A stretch of 7,699 nt of DNA from Sulfidibacterium sp046706345 (GTDB lineage: Bacteria > Bacteroidota > Bacteroidia > Bacteroidales > F082). Shown here in pieces: positions 1-6,697 of this stretch. Each line of letters starts with the position of its first letter. The first letter of the stretch is position 1. A model generated the notes under the pieces. It worked only from the letters and a program-made list of their open reading frames with translations. It made no database searches and was not told the origin of the DNA. The translations under genes and the position numbers were made by a program. Location: positions 1 through 7,699 of the forward strand of contig JBJKPL010000122.1 in assembly GCA_046706345.1 (NCBI GenBank), in the 5' to 3' direction.

Positions 1-600
1 TACCAGCACCAGCCACCTGGGACTTTCCGGGAGGAACAACGCCCCGATGAACATGATCAGGGCGGGGATGGCGATCACAGCCATCATCAGACGCCAGGAG
101 CCGAAGTGCATCAGGGCGGCATTGGACAAAAACATGGCCAGAATTCCGATGGTGATCATCAGCTGATACATGGCGATCAGGCGGCCCCTGATTTTAAATG
201 GAGCAATTTCCGACAGATAAAGGGGTGCCACAAAAGAAGCAATACCCACAGCCAGGCCAATGATAAACCGGGCCACCAGCAATACCTGAAAGGTCGGAGC
301 GAAAACACCGAGAAAAGTAAAAAGCGCAAAAATTAAAGAGGCCAGCAGCAGCACTTTTTTCCGGCCGTACTTTCTGGATAACCAGCCACTGAAGATGGCG
401 CCGATAAAGGCTCCGAACAATAACACGCCTGCAATTCTTTCGGACTGGGACGTCGTAAGCGCAAAGTCTTTGACGATCAGGTCCAGCGATCCGTTGACAT
501 AAGCAATGTCAAGACCAAAGAGCAAACCTGCCAATGCCGCGATAAAGCTTACCTTGGTTACAATGGCATGCGCTCCCCCTGAGGTTGATGATTTTTTCAT
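1..600 (-). CDS. MFS sugar:H+ symporter, sugar porter family (partial, C-terminus beyond window)
   Basis: This is the N-terminal 200 residues of an inner-membrane sugar transporter of the major facilitator superfamily (GalP/AraE/XylE-like). The frame stays open to the left edge, so more than half of a typical 450-500 residue porter is missing. Visible family marks are GLLFGLDIAY in the first membrane helix (residues 25-34), GWLSRKYGRKK in the loop between helices 2 and 3 (72-82), the sugar-transport signature from RFIIG to YLSEIAP (111-134), and PESPRWL after helix 6 (191-197). The ATG at 600 follows an AAGGA ribosome site (605-609, minus strand) and sits 41 bp downstream of the galK stop, so it is very probably the last known gene of the regulator-galK-porter operon. 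Galactose import is the likely role because of the neighbouring galactokinase. The sequence alone cannot separate galactose from arabinose, xylose or glucose. Confidence 0.93.
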   Translation of the reverse strand, partial: MKKSSTSGGAHAIVTKVSFIAALAGLLFGLDIAYVNGSLDLIVKDFALTTSQSERIAGVLLFGAFIGAIFSGWLSRKYGRKKVLLLASLIFALFTFLGVFAPTFQVLLVARFIIGLAVGIASFVAPLYLSEIAPFKIRGRLIAMYQLMITIGILAMFLSNAALMHFGSWRLMMAVIAIPALIMFIGALFLPESPRWLVLV

Positions 601-641
601 ATTGCTTCCTTTTTATTAATATTAAAAACTGATTTCTCTTT

Positions 642-1808
642 TTATCCGGCCACAGCCGACAGCTGAACCGGCCGTGTACCGTCATCGATGGTGACCCGGA
701 TGATCTCGGGCTTTTCGCCCTGCGGAGTCCGGTAATTTTCCAGAATGGTCCTTTCGAAGTCCTCAATGGCAGCCTTTTTCACCAGGTTAATGGTGCAACC
801 TCCGAATCCGCCGCCCATCATCCGGGCGCCCAATACCCCGTCCACGTTCCGGGCCAGTTCCACAAGCTGATCCAGTTCGGCACAACTGACTTCATAATCA
901 TTTTTCAACCCCTCGTGAGAGGCGTACATAAACTCACCGAACTTCTCAAAATTGCCCTTTAACAAAGCTTCGCACGAACGTTCGACACGAAGGTTCTCCT
1001 CCACCACGTAAACACAGCGACGGAAAATCACCGGATCAAATTCATCCTTGTGCCGATGGAGCAAACTCAGGCTGGCATCGCGCAGCGTATGAATGTTGGG
1101 ATCGTATTTTCCCAAAAGGGATACTCCTGCTTCACACTCCTGTCTCCTTTTGTTGTATTCCGACGCCGCCAAAGAATGCTTAACTCCTGTATTAACGAGG
1201 ATCAGGATCTGATCTTGCATCTCGAAAGGAAAAAGTTCATAATCCAGGCTCCTGCAGTCCAGCTTGATCACGTGATCGGGCTTCCCGTGCATTACGGCAA
1301 ACTGGTCCATGATCCCGCATTGAACACCGGCGTATTCATGTTCGGCCTTTTGTGAAAACTTCACCAGATCATAGGTAGGATAACCGAAGTCTTCCAGGTT
1401 ATCGATGGCGAAAGCCAGCCCGGTTTCCAGCGAAGCCGACGACGACATCCCCGCCCCCATGGGCAGATCGCCGCCAAACACACAGTCGAACCCGTGAACG
1501 GTTTTGCCGTCTTTCATAAACTGGGCGATCACCCCCAGCAGGTAATTGGCCCACCGCTTCCCGGATTTCTGATAAGAGGCAACGGGCGTTTCATAATAAT
1601 CCTCCAGATTAAAGCTGTAAAACCGGAACTTGTTAACCCGGTTGGGCGCCACGGCAAAATAACTGCCGAGGTCCACTGCAGCCGGTAATACAAAACCATC
1701 GTTGTAATCGGTGTGTTCTCCGATCAGGTTCACCCTTCCGGGGGATTTCACCAGCAACGCAGCCTTACCAAATTTTTCCTCAAAAACCTGATGAATCTTT
1801 TCTATCAT
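642..1808 (-). CDS. galK: Galactokinase
   Basis: Galactokinase is a cytoplasmic GHMP-family kinase that phosphorylates alpha-D-galactose with ATP to galactose 1-phosphate, the first committed step of the Leloir pathway. All three GHMP motifs are intact. The galactokinase signature GRVNLIGEHTDY is at residues 24-35, including the catalytic-type Arg25. The ATP-binding loop LPMGAGMSSSASLE is at 115-128, and MMGGGFGGCTINL is near the C-terminus (330-342). The catalytic base is Asp168 in GIMDQF. The length of 388 residues is normal for the family. I chose the ATG at 1808, which has AGAGGG four bases upstream. An in-frame ATG at 1823 would add five residues but lacks a well-placed ribosome site. 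The gene lies between the Nudix-type regulator upstream (46 bp gap) and the sugar porter downstream (41 bp gap), all on the minus strand. No uridylyltransferase (galT) or epimerase is visible in the window, so the rest of the pathway must be encoded elsewhere. Confidence 0.96.
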   Translation of the reverse strand: MIEKIHQVFEEKFGKAALLVKSPGRVNLIGEHTDYNDGFVLPAAVDLGSYFAVAPNRVNKFRFYSFNLEDYYETPVASYQKSGKRWANYLLGVIAQFMKDGKTVHGFDCVFGGDLPMGAGMSSSASLETGLAFAIDNLEDFGYPTYDLVKFSQKAEHEYAGVQCGIMDQFAVMHGKPDHVIKLDCRSLDYELFPFEMQDQILILVNTGVKHSLAASEYNKRRQECEAGVSLLGKYDPNIHTLRDASLSLLHRHKDEFDPVIFRRCVYVVEENLRVERSCEALLKGNFEKFGEFMYASHEGLKNDYEVSCAELDQLVELARNVDGVLGARMMGGGFGGCTINLVKKAAIEDFERTILENYRTPQGEKPEIIRVTIDDGTRPVQLSAVAG

Positions 1809-1854
1809 TTTTCCCTCTCTCATTTTGAATGGTTAAAGTCCTTCTCACTGACTT

Positions 1855-2538
1855 TCAAATATTGATGATCCGGTCCGTAAAATCCCACTCCTCTTTATCC
1901 TTGAAACGGTAGTAATAAGCGCCTTTTTTGGATTCCGAACTGAGCTTTTTGTTCAACCGGACCGTGGCGTGGAGCGACAGGATCTTCTTACGAAAATTCC
2001 CGGGGTCGAATTCTTTCATAAAAATGGTGTTGTACAGCTGCCGCAACTGCGTGAGGGTAAACTCCTCAGGCAGCAAATCGCGGCCCACCAGATCCCTACT
2101 GGCTTTCATCCGTAGTTTCTCCAGCGCCTGTTCCACCATTTCGTTGTGATCGAAGATCAGCTCCGGCAGCTGGCTCACGGGCCACCATTGCGCCCCGTAA
2201 CGGTCTACCAGCTGGTGGTTGTGCGCCTGAATGTCGATCAGCGCATAAAAAACCAGGCTGATCACCCGGCCCCCCGGGTCCCGGTCGGGTTTGGAAAAAA
2301 CCGAAACCTGTTCCATAAAGATATCGCTCAGACCCGTAATGTTCGTCAACACCCGGTAGGCGGCATCTTCTCCCGATTCGTCGGGATTTACCCATCCGCC
2401 CACCAGCGACCATGATCCTTTGGCCGGTTCGATGTTCCTCCGGAAAAGCAACAACTTCAGCTGTTCATTTTCGTAGCCAAAGACCACATTATCAATGGCT
2501 ACCAGATGTTTATCCTGAAGTTCGTAAGGAGTGAGCAT
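1855..2538 (-). CDS. Nudix-domain transcriptional regulator (NrtR/AraR-like) of the sugar operon
   Basis: This 227-residue protein has a Nudix-like domain (about 8-140) followed by a winged helix-turn-helix (about 158-227). The layout is that of NrtR and of the Nudix-type sugar regulators of Bacteroidetes such as AraR. The Nudix box can be aligned (Gly48, Glu54, Arg62, Gly69). The three glutamates of the REUxEE core that bind metal are replaced by Val63, Asn66 and Ile67, so hydrolase activity is unlikely and a ligand-sensing role fits. The C-terminal stretch FTLTQLRQLYNTIF followed by DPGNFRKKIL (160-187) is the typical DNA-binding part of this family. The gene is first in a unit with galK and a sugar porter, which points to control of galactose or a related sugar. 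The ligand is inferred, not shown. Two matching palindromes in its own promoter suggest autoregulation. No clear ribosome site precedes the ATG, and the predicted 5' leader is very short. Confidence 0.9.
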   Translation of the reverse strand: MLTPYELQDKHLVAIDNVVFGYENEQLKLLLFRRNIEPAKGSWSLVGGWVNPDESGEDAAYRVLTNITGLSDIFMEQVSVFSKPDRDPGGRVISLVFYALIDIQAHNHQLVDRYGAQWWPVSQLPELIFDHNEMVEQALEKLRMKASRDLVGRDLLPEEFTLTQLRQLYNTIFMKEFDPGNFRKKILSLHATVRLNKKLSSESKKGAYYYRFKDKEEWDFTDRIINI

Positions 2539-2552
2539 GGTGCATTTTTAAA

Positions 2553-2582
2553 CAAAAGTAAGAATTACTTTTAATAATCAAA
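2553..2582 (-). promoter_or_regulatory. Promoter of the regulator-galK-porter operon
   Basis: On the minus strand, TTTG (2582-2579) is followed after 18 bases by TACTTTTG (2560-2553). The latter is a perfect match to the Bacteroidota -7 consensus TAnnTTTG, and the former fits the -33 element. Transcription should start near 2546-2550, only about 8-12 bases before the ATG at 2538. This is the best promoter match in the window, because both elements are present at sensible spacing. The -7 element is shared with the palindrome at 2554-2572. Confidence 0.7.
2554..2572. promoter_or_regulatory. Proximal operator palindrome (O1)
   Basis: A perfect inverted repeat, AAAAGTAA-GAA-TTACTTTT, covers the -7 element and half of the spacer of the operon promoter. 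A protein bound here would block RNA polymerase. The regulator encoded immediately downstream is the natural candidate to bind it. Binding is inferred from position, symmetry and the presence of a second copy upstream. Confidence 0.65.
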
Positions 2583-2585
2583 GAA

Positions 2586-2606
2586 AAAAAGTAATAAATA
2601 CTTTTT
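2586..2606. promoter_or_regulatory. Distal operator palindrome (O2)
   Basis: A perfect inverted repeat, AAAAAGTA-N5-TACTTTTT, lies just upstream of the -33 element. Aligned with the proximal copy it shares AAAAGTA-N5-TACTTTT exactly. The two centres (2563 and 2596) are 33 bp apart, about three turns of DNA, so two bound dimers would sit on the same face. The A/T-rich composition makes chance more likely than for a mixed sequence, but two matching copies in the promoter of a regulator gene argue for a real site. Confidence 0.62.
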
Positions 2607-2695
2607 AACAACGGTTCAAATCACAAACGTTAGAGCTCAGTACGGATTCTGCAAGGATTGTGGAACGCAGGAACGTACATATTTCCCATGGATGC

Positions 2696-4312
2696 CTAAT
2701 AATGGATCTTTAAATTATCAAAAGCGTTGTCGCTGTTCATTAATTCCAAAGACTTTTTAATGGAAGCATCGGCCGGAATGATGACCTCGAAATAGGCATT
2801 TTCATCGTATAGATCCCTTGCCAGCAAGGCTTTTAACTGCAATCTGAAAAAGCCGGCATTGGTTTCCAGTTCCTTGGGATTGACTTCTATGCCGGCTTTT
2901 TTGGCCTCATTCATAAAGTGGTCGAACAGTTTACCTGAAACGGAAAACCGGTGATTGAAGGCTTGAAAATGTGGATATTTCTTCAGAATCTTCTGCCTGT
3001 TGCTACCAAGGTATTCGTTGACAAAGTTGTTGAAGATGCCTTTGGTGACCAGTGCCGTATACAGACCGTCGTACCTTGTGGAGTCGAAGGGAATGAAAAT
3101 ATCGGGCATGATGCCGCCGCCGCCATAGACGGTCCTTCCGTTTCGTGTGTGAAATTTCAGTGAATCCGGAAAATGGATGCTGTCGGCATGAAACAGTTCC
3201 CCGTGTTTCATCCGTGTTTGCCAGTCATTGTAATAGGCATTGATCCCCTGGTTATAGGGCCGCTGGATCCATCTCCCGGAAGGGGTATAATAGCGGGCTA
3301 TGGTCAACCGGATGAGGGACCCGTCGGGCAGAAAAAACGGCCTTTGCACCAGGCCCTTTCCAAAAGAAAGCCGGCCTACGATAAGGGCACGGTCCCAGTA
3401 TTGCAGGGCCCCCGAAACGATTTCACTGGCGGAAGCGGTGCCTTCGTCGATCAGCACGATCAGCTTACCTTTGCGAAAATCCCCCTTTCCGGTGGCATAC
3501 AACTCCTGACGCGGGCTATGGACCCCCTGAGTGTAAACGATCAGTTTGCCGTCGCCCAAAAACTCACTGGCGATTTCCTGCGCGGTTTCCAGATAACCGC
3601 CGGGATTGTCGCGCAGGTCAAAGATCAGATTTTTAAGGCCTTGTTTCTTCAGACTGTCAAAAGCCCGGTCAAATTCCTTTTTGGAGGTCTCCGCAAAACG
3701 CCCCAGCCGGATGTAGCCGGTATGTTTGTCCATCATGAAAGAAGCGTCCAGGCTGGTCAGGGGGATCCTATCACGGGTAATGGTAAAATGAAGAAGATGA
3801 CCTACCCCGTAACGATAAACGCCAACTTTGACGATGGTTCCTTTTTTCCCTCTAAGATGTTCCATCACCCAGTCGTTGGTGATTTTCGGGCCTACGGCTG
3901 GCTGACCGTTGATGGTCACGATCTTGTCGCCGGCCATGATGCCCGCTTTATCGGACGGACCGCCCTGGACCGGAGCCACCACCAGAATGGTGTCTTTAAA
4001 GATCTGAAAAGTTACGCCGATGCCTTCAAAACTCCCTTTCAGAGATTCTTCCGCTTCTTTCACCTCCTTGGCGGGGATGTAAACGGAATGGGGATCCAGG
4101 TCACGGAGTGTGGAGACAATGGCTTTATCCACAATTTTGGGCACATTGAGTGTATCCACATAATAGTTGTTCAGCAGATATAAAAAAGTGGAGATCTTAC
4201 TGGTGGTGGTATGGGGATCCATGGGCTCGACATGACTCTGTGCATTCAGGTTCACGGAAATCATCAACAAAGCCGCACCCATCACCAGGGTTGAGATACT
4301 ATTTTTTTTCAT
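2696..4312 (-). CDS. Secreted S41-family C-terminal processing peptidase with PDZ domain
   Basis: This is a 538-residue tail-specific (Prc/CtpA-like) serine protease predicted to act in the periplasm. A signal peptide (about 1-24, ending NLNAQ) precedes a PDZ domain (about 96-178) that should bind the C-terminus of substrates. The S41 core follows, with DLRDNPGG at 232-239, GTASASE at 291-297 and FGKG at 317-320. The catalytic Ser294 and Lys319 are 25 residues apart, the same spacing as Ser452 and Lys477 in E. coli Prc, so the dyad is intact. GGGGIMPDIFIP (397-408) and a further C-terminal helical domain of about 130 residues are typical of Bacteroidota members. The ATG at 4312 is the only start that retains the signal peptide. 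It has no ribosome site of its own, although a strong AAGGAGG lies 40 bases upstream. The gene is transcribed away from the Dabb operon. Its physiological substrate cannot be told from the window. Confidence 0.93.
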   Translation of the reverse strand: MKKNSISTLVMGAALLMISVNLNAQSHVEPMDPHTTTSKISTFLYLLNNYYVDTLNVPKIVDKAIVSTLRDLDPHSVYIPAKEVKEAEESLKGSFEGIGVTFQIFKDTILVVAPVQGGPSDKAGIMAGDKIVTINGQPAVGPKITNDWVMEHLRGKKGTIVKVGVYRYGVGHLLHFTITRDRIPLTSLDASFMMDKHTGYIRLGRFAETSKKEFDRAFDSLKKQGLKNLIFDLRDNPGGYLETAQEIASEFLGDGKLIVYTQGVHSPRQELYATGKGDFRKGKLIVLIDEGTASASEIVSGALQYWDRALIVGRLSFGKGLVQRPFFLPDGSLIRLTIARYYTPSGRWIQRPYNQGINAYYNDWQTRMKHGELFHADSIHFPDSLKFHTRNGRTVYGGGGIMPDIFIPFDSTRYDGLYTALVTKGIFNNFVNEYLGSNRQKILKKYPHFQAFNHRFSVSGKLFDHFMNEAKKAGIEVNPKELETNAGFFRLQLKALLARDLYDENAYFEVIIPADASIKKSLELMNSDNAFDNLKIHY

Positions 4313-4415
4313 GAGTTACGATTCATCAGATTAGGATTGAAAAATTGCACTGCCTCCTTGATAAATTCAAGACCCCGGGTTGAAAAGACTTGAAAGGGGT
4401 CATGGAACAGTCTTA

Positions 4416-4441
4416 CAAAAATACGAATTCGGCCTGACAAA
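4416..4441 (-). promoter_or_regulatory. Candidate promoter of the S41 protease gene
   Basis: Minus-strand TATTTTTG (4423-4416) is a perfect TAnnTTTG -7 match. The nearest TTTG upstream (4441-4438) is only 14 bases away, which is shorter than usual, so the -33 element is doubtful. It would give a 5' leader of roughly 100 bases before the ATG at 4312. Confidence 0.4.
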
Positions 4442-4477
4442 ATGCGAAACCGTCTTAAACCGGGATTCATATTTTTT

Positions 4478-4485
4478 TACATTTG
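4478..4485 (+). promoter_or_regulatory. Candidate -7 element of the Dabb/OMP/GNAT operon
   Basis: TACATTTG matches TAnnTTTG perfectly and lies 34 bases before the ATG at 4520, which would give a leader of roughly 25-30 bases. No TTG is seen 17-23 bases upstream, so the -33 element is weak or absent. It faces away from the S41 promoter candidate within the 207-bp divergent intergenic region. Confidence 0.5.
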
Positions 4486-4519
4486 TCGGGTAATTTCATC
4501 TTTTAAATACTGAACTCCC

Positions 4520-4921
4520 ATGAAAAAAATTTTGTTACTGTCCTTTATCCTGCTCTCCAGCACCGGCATGCTGATCGCCAAAAAAACGGAAAAAGCCGTC
4601 AAGCCTTCCAAAGAGATCTGTCAGGTGATCCTGGTGAAATTCAAGGACAGCGTAACAGCCAAGGATAAGACCGCACTGGATGACCTTTCCCGGGCTCTGA
4701 AAGAGAAATCCAGAACCGTTCAGAAAATGGATTGGGGTCAGCCGCTGGAGGTGACGGGCGACGGCGATGCCAACACGTATGATTTCTGCCTCACCTTCCG
4801 GTTCAAGAACGATGCGAATTATGAGATTTTCCAACAGAATCCGCTCCGGGTGGAGTTTCTCGGAAGACTGATCCCCATGGCGGATAATATCATTACCTAC
4901 ACCTATCGCGTACACGAATAG
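4520..4921 (+). CDS. Exported Dabb-domain (stress-responsive A/B barrel) protein
   Basis: This 133-residue protein has a signal peptide (Lys-Lys, then a hydrophobic core, about 1-20, ending GMLIA) followed by one Dabb-like ferredoxin-fold domain (about 33-130). Supporting features are an opening beta-strand ICQVILVKFKD, a long helix from about residue 46, the strand around MDWGQPLE, the central strand YDFCLTFRFK (87-96), the helix NYEIFQQNPLRVEFL with its family-typical NP motif, and the closing strand NIITYTYRV. Dabb proteins form dimeric alpha/beta barrels, and their roles are mostly unknown. A few relatives are enzymes, but no catalytic residues can be assigned here. It starts a tight unit with the barrel-like protein 13 bp downstream. 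No Shine-Dalgarno is visible, and the upstream region is A/T-rich, as is usual for this phylum. Confidence 0.8.
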   Translation: MKKILLLSFILLSSTGMLIAKKTEKAVKPSKEICQVILVKFKDSVTAKDKTALDDLSRALKEKSRTVQKMDWGQPLEVTGDGDANTYDFCLTFRFKNDANYEIFQQNPLRVEFLGRLIPMADNIITYTYRVHE

Positions 4922-4934
4922 AAAACATAAAGTA

Positions 4935-6077
4935 TTGACAATCCGCATTAAACGCCTTTCATTCCTGGGCATTTTCGTGATGCTCTGCGGACAGGTTCTG
5001 CTGGCCCAGCAAAATGCTTTCAGCACCTATTCACCTGTTTGTGATACCTGCAACCATCAGTTGAGCTTACGATTCGAAGGGAGTTCCTTCTTTCAGAACA
5101 ACGAATATTTCGATTCTTTTGCTTACGGTTTGACCGGCATCGGGTTTTATGTTCAACCGACGCTGGAATATTATTTCACCCCCCAGTTAAAAGTAAACGC
5201 TGGTGTTTTTGCCCTAAAATATTCAGGACTGGATCATTTCGATCAGGTGATCCCGATCTTTTCCATTCAGTACCAGGCCGCCCCTTCGCTGGAAATCGTC
5301 TTTGGCAACATCTTCGGCACCCTCAATCACGATCTGGAGCAACCGTTGTTTCGTTACGATCGGTTTTATACCAATCATGTGGAGTATGGGATGCAGTTTC
5401 TGCTGCATACCAAAAATATTCAGTCCGATTTATGGCTGCACTGGGTCCATTTTATCCTTCCGGGAGATACGGCCCCCGAACGGCTGGTGGTGGGCAACAA
5501 CACGCGTATCCGCCTGATGTCCCGCCACAACCTGAACGTGGACCTGCCGGTTCAGTTCCTGTTTTCTCATCGGGGCGGACAACTGGAACCCGGGCCGCAT
5601 TATGTGGCCACCCTGTTCAACGGACTGACCGGCCTGAAATTTAAATATGACCTGAATTCTTTTTCCAGCCTGCAATTTCAACCTTTGATCGCCTTTTACC
5701 ATGCCCTGAATCTTCCCGATCCGGGTCGACCCGGCTACCAGCCTTTTCGAACCGGCTTCGGACTTTATCCCAAAATTCAGTACCGGTTTCACCACTTTAA
5801 CCTGATGACGGCTTATTGGTATGGAAAAAAATTCATCGCGCCGGAAGGGGAATATCTTTTCCAGTCGGTTTCTGAAATTTACCCGAACTATACTGAGGCC
5901 ATCCGGAAATTATGGGTTTCCAGATTAGGGTATCAAAAAACCATCGGAAAATGCCTGAATCTGGAAGTCAGACTTTCAACGTATTACGACCTAAACCACC
6001 GGAACCTGGATTATTCTTATGCTTTTTATATGCTGATCAATCAGGATTTTTTCCTGGCAAAATACAAACGGCACTGA
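4935..6077 (+). CDS. Uncharacterised beta-barrel-like outer-membrane protein
   Basis: I do not recognise a named family. The 380-residue product starts with a good signal peptide (basic TIRIKR, hydrophobic core, cleavage probably after Ala24 in VLLAQQ). The rest is rich in short amphipathic beta-strands with aromatic residues at alternating places, for example FYVQPTLEYYF (71-81), LKVNAGVFALKYSG (85-98), the GLKFKYDL to FQPLIAFYH stretch (233-256), and LEVRLSTYYDL (343-353). These are separated by turns rich in Asn, Asp, Gly and Pro, which suggests an outer-membrane barrel. The last residues (FFLAKYKRH) do not end in the usual terminal aromatic. CDTC (36-39) near the mature N-terminus could form a disulfide. 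No ATG can serve as start: the frame has an upstream TGA at 4869 and the first in-frame ATG is residue 16 inside the signal peptide. The TTG at 4935 is therefore the best start. It follows the Dabb stop by 13 bp and precedes the acetyltransferase by 20 bp. Confidence 0.75.
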   Translation: MTIRIKRLSFLGIFVMLCGQVLLAQQNAFSTYSPVCDTCNHQLSLRFEGSSFFQNNEYFDSFAYGLTGIGFYVQPTLEYYFTPQLKVNAGVFALKYSGLDHFDQVIPIFSIQYQAAPSLEIVFGNIFGTLNHDLEQPLFRYDRFYTNHVEYGMQFLLHTKNIQSDLWLHWVHFILPGDTAPERLVVGNNTRIRLMSRHNLNVDLPVQFLFSHRGGQLEPGPHYVATLFNGLTGLKFKYDLNSFSSLQFQPLIAFYHALNLPDPGRPGYQPFRTGFGLYPKIQYRFHHFNLMTAYWYGKKFIAPEGEYLFQSVSEIYPNYTEAIRKLWVSRLGYQKTIGKCLNLEVRLSTYYDLNHRNLDYSYAFYMLINQDFFLAKYKRH

Positions 6078-6097
6078 GCTGAGGAAAAAAGAGGTTC

Positions 6098-6571
6098 ATG
6101 GTACGACTCGAAAAATACGACCCCCGTTTTTTGGAAGCGCTTTCCTATGAGCTGAATGAAGAACAGGCGAATTTTACCGTCACCGTGGATTATAGTCTGA
6201 ATACGAGAAAAGACCTGGAAGACCCGAAAAAAACGCTGATCGCCATTTTTTTCGGTGACCAGCCAGTGGGATTTTTTATTCTGGATATCGGGAGCGACAA
6301 ATTCAGATTGACGGAAAATCCCAATTCTGTTTTGATCCGTTCCTTATCCATCAATCCTGTTTTTCAGGGCCGGGGGATTGGTAAAGAAGCCATGAGACTG
6401 GCGTCCGAATATGTAAAAGTCCATTTTCAGGGCTTCGATGAAATGGTGCTGGCAGTAAATTTTCAAAACGAGGGTGCATACCGGGTGTATCAAAAATCGG
6501 GTTTTATCGACGACGGTAAAATTGCGGACGGCAGAAAGGGCCCGCAGCACGTGTTGTCGAAAAGGATTTAG
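6098..6571 (+). CDS. GNAT-family N-acetyltransferase
   Basis: This is a 157-residue cytoplasmic acyltransferase of the GNAT superfamily. The acetyl-CoA pyrophosphate-binding motif is QGRGIG (90-95), following the strand SLSINPVF (82-89). The later motif with NFQNEGAYRVYQKSGF (121-136) holds the conserved Asn and the catalytic-type Tyr131. Length and order are normal for a single-domain GNAT enzyme. The substrate cannot be predicted. The ATG at 6098 has AGAGG close upstream and lies 20 bp after the barrel gene, so it is probably co-transcribed although its role in that unit is unclear. It ends with TAG at 6569-6571. No convincing terminator follows, only a weak 5-bp stem at 6572-6588, so some transcripts may continue into the pyrB leader. 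Confidence 0.88.
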   Translation: MVRLEKYDPRFLEALSYELNEEQANFTVTVDYSLNTRKDLEDPKKTLIAIFFGDQPVGFFILDIGSDKFRLTENPNSVLIRSLSINPVFQGRGIGKEAMRLASEYVKVHFQGFDEMVLAVNFQNEGAYRVYQKSGFIDDGKIADGRKGPQHVLSKRI

Positions 6572-6663
6572 CTTCAGGAGTTTTGAAGATCTTTCGATAC
6601 ATCCTGTTAAAATCATTGTCCAAAAATAATTTGAAAAACAAAAAATTACTTCTGAATATAGCT

Positions 6664-6671
6664 TATATTTG
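6664..6671 (+). promoter_or_regulatory. Candidate -7 element of the pyrB leader transcript
   Basis: TATATTTG is a perfect match to TAnnTTTG in an A/T-rich stretch. A -33 TTG at normal spacing is not evident; the closest, at 6631-6633, is about 30 bases upstream. Initiation would fall near 6676-6680, about 20 bases before the leader ATG at 6698. That would make the leader frame the first translated frame of the transcript. The rest of 6572-6697 shows no other gene. Confidence 0.5.
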
Positions 6672-6697
6672 CTTCCCGGTAACAGAAATTTTTGTTC

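Noticed and set aside
611..629. A/T-rich palindrome TTAATATTAA between galK and the porter as an operator
   Set aside because: It is pure A/T in a short intergenic spacer and does not match the operator pattern upstream of the regulator.
2096..2413. Overlapping minus-strand frame inside the regulator gene
   Set aside because: It is an out-of-frame shadow of the regulator, Gly/Arg/Pro-rich, with no recognisable motif.
2640..2678. GTACG...CGTAC inverted repeat after the S41 gene as a terminator
   Set aside because: It has five-base arms with a 29-base loop and no T run. No clear terminator is visible between the S41 gene and the regulator operon.
3173..4183. Long plus-strand open frame (336 codons) opposite the S41 protease
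   Set aside because: It lies wholly antisense to a gene with intact protease motifs, shows no domain, and is low-complexity mirror sequence of the real frame.
4535..5026. Minus-strand frame opposite the Dabb and barrel genes
   Set aside because: It is antisense to a gene with a signal peptide and Dabb fold, and has no independent promoter or domain.
6572..6588. CTTCA...TGAAG stem after the GNAT stop as a terminator
   Set aside because: Only five pairs and no T run follow, so it is not a credible terminator.
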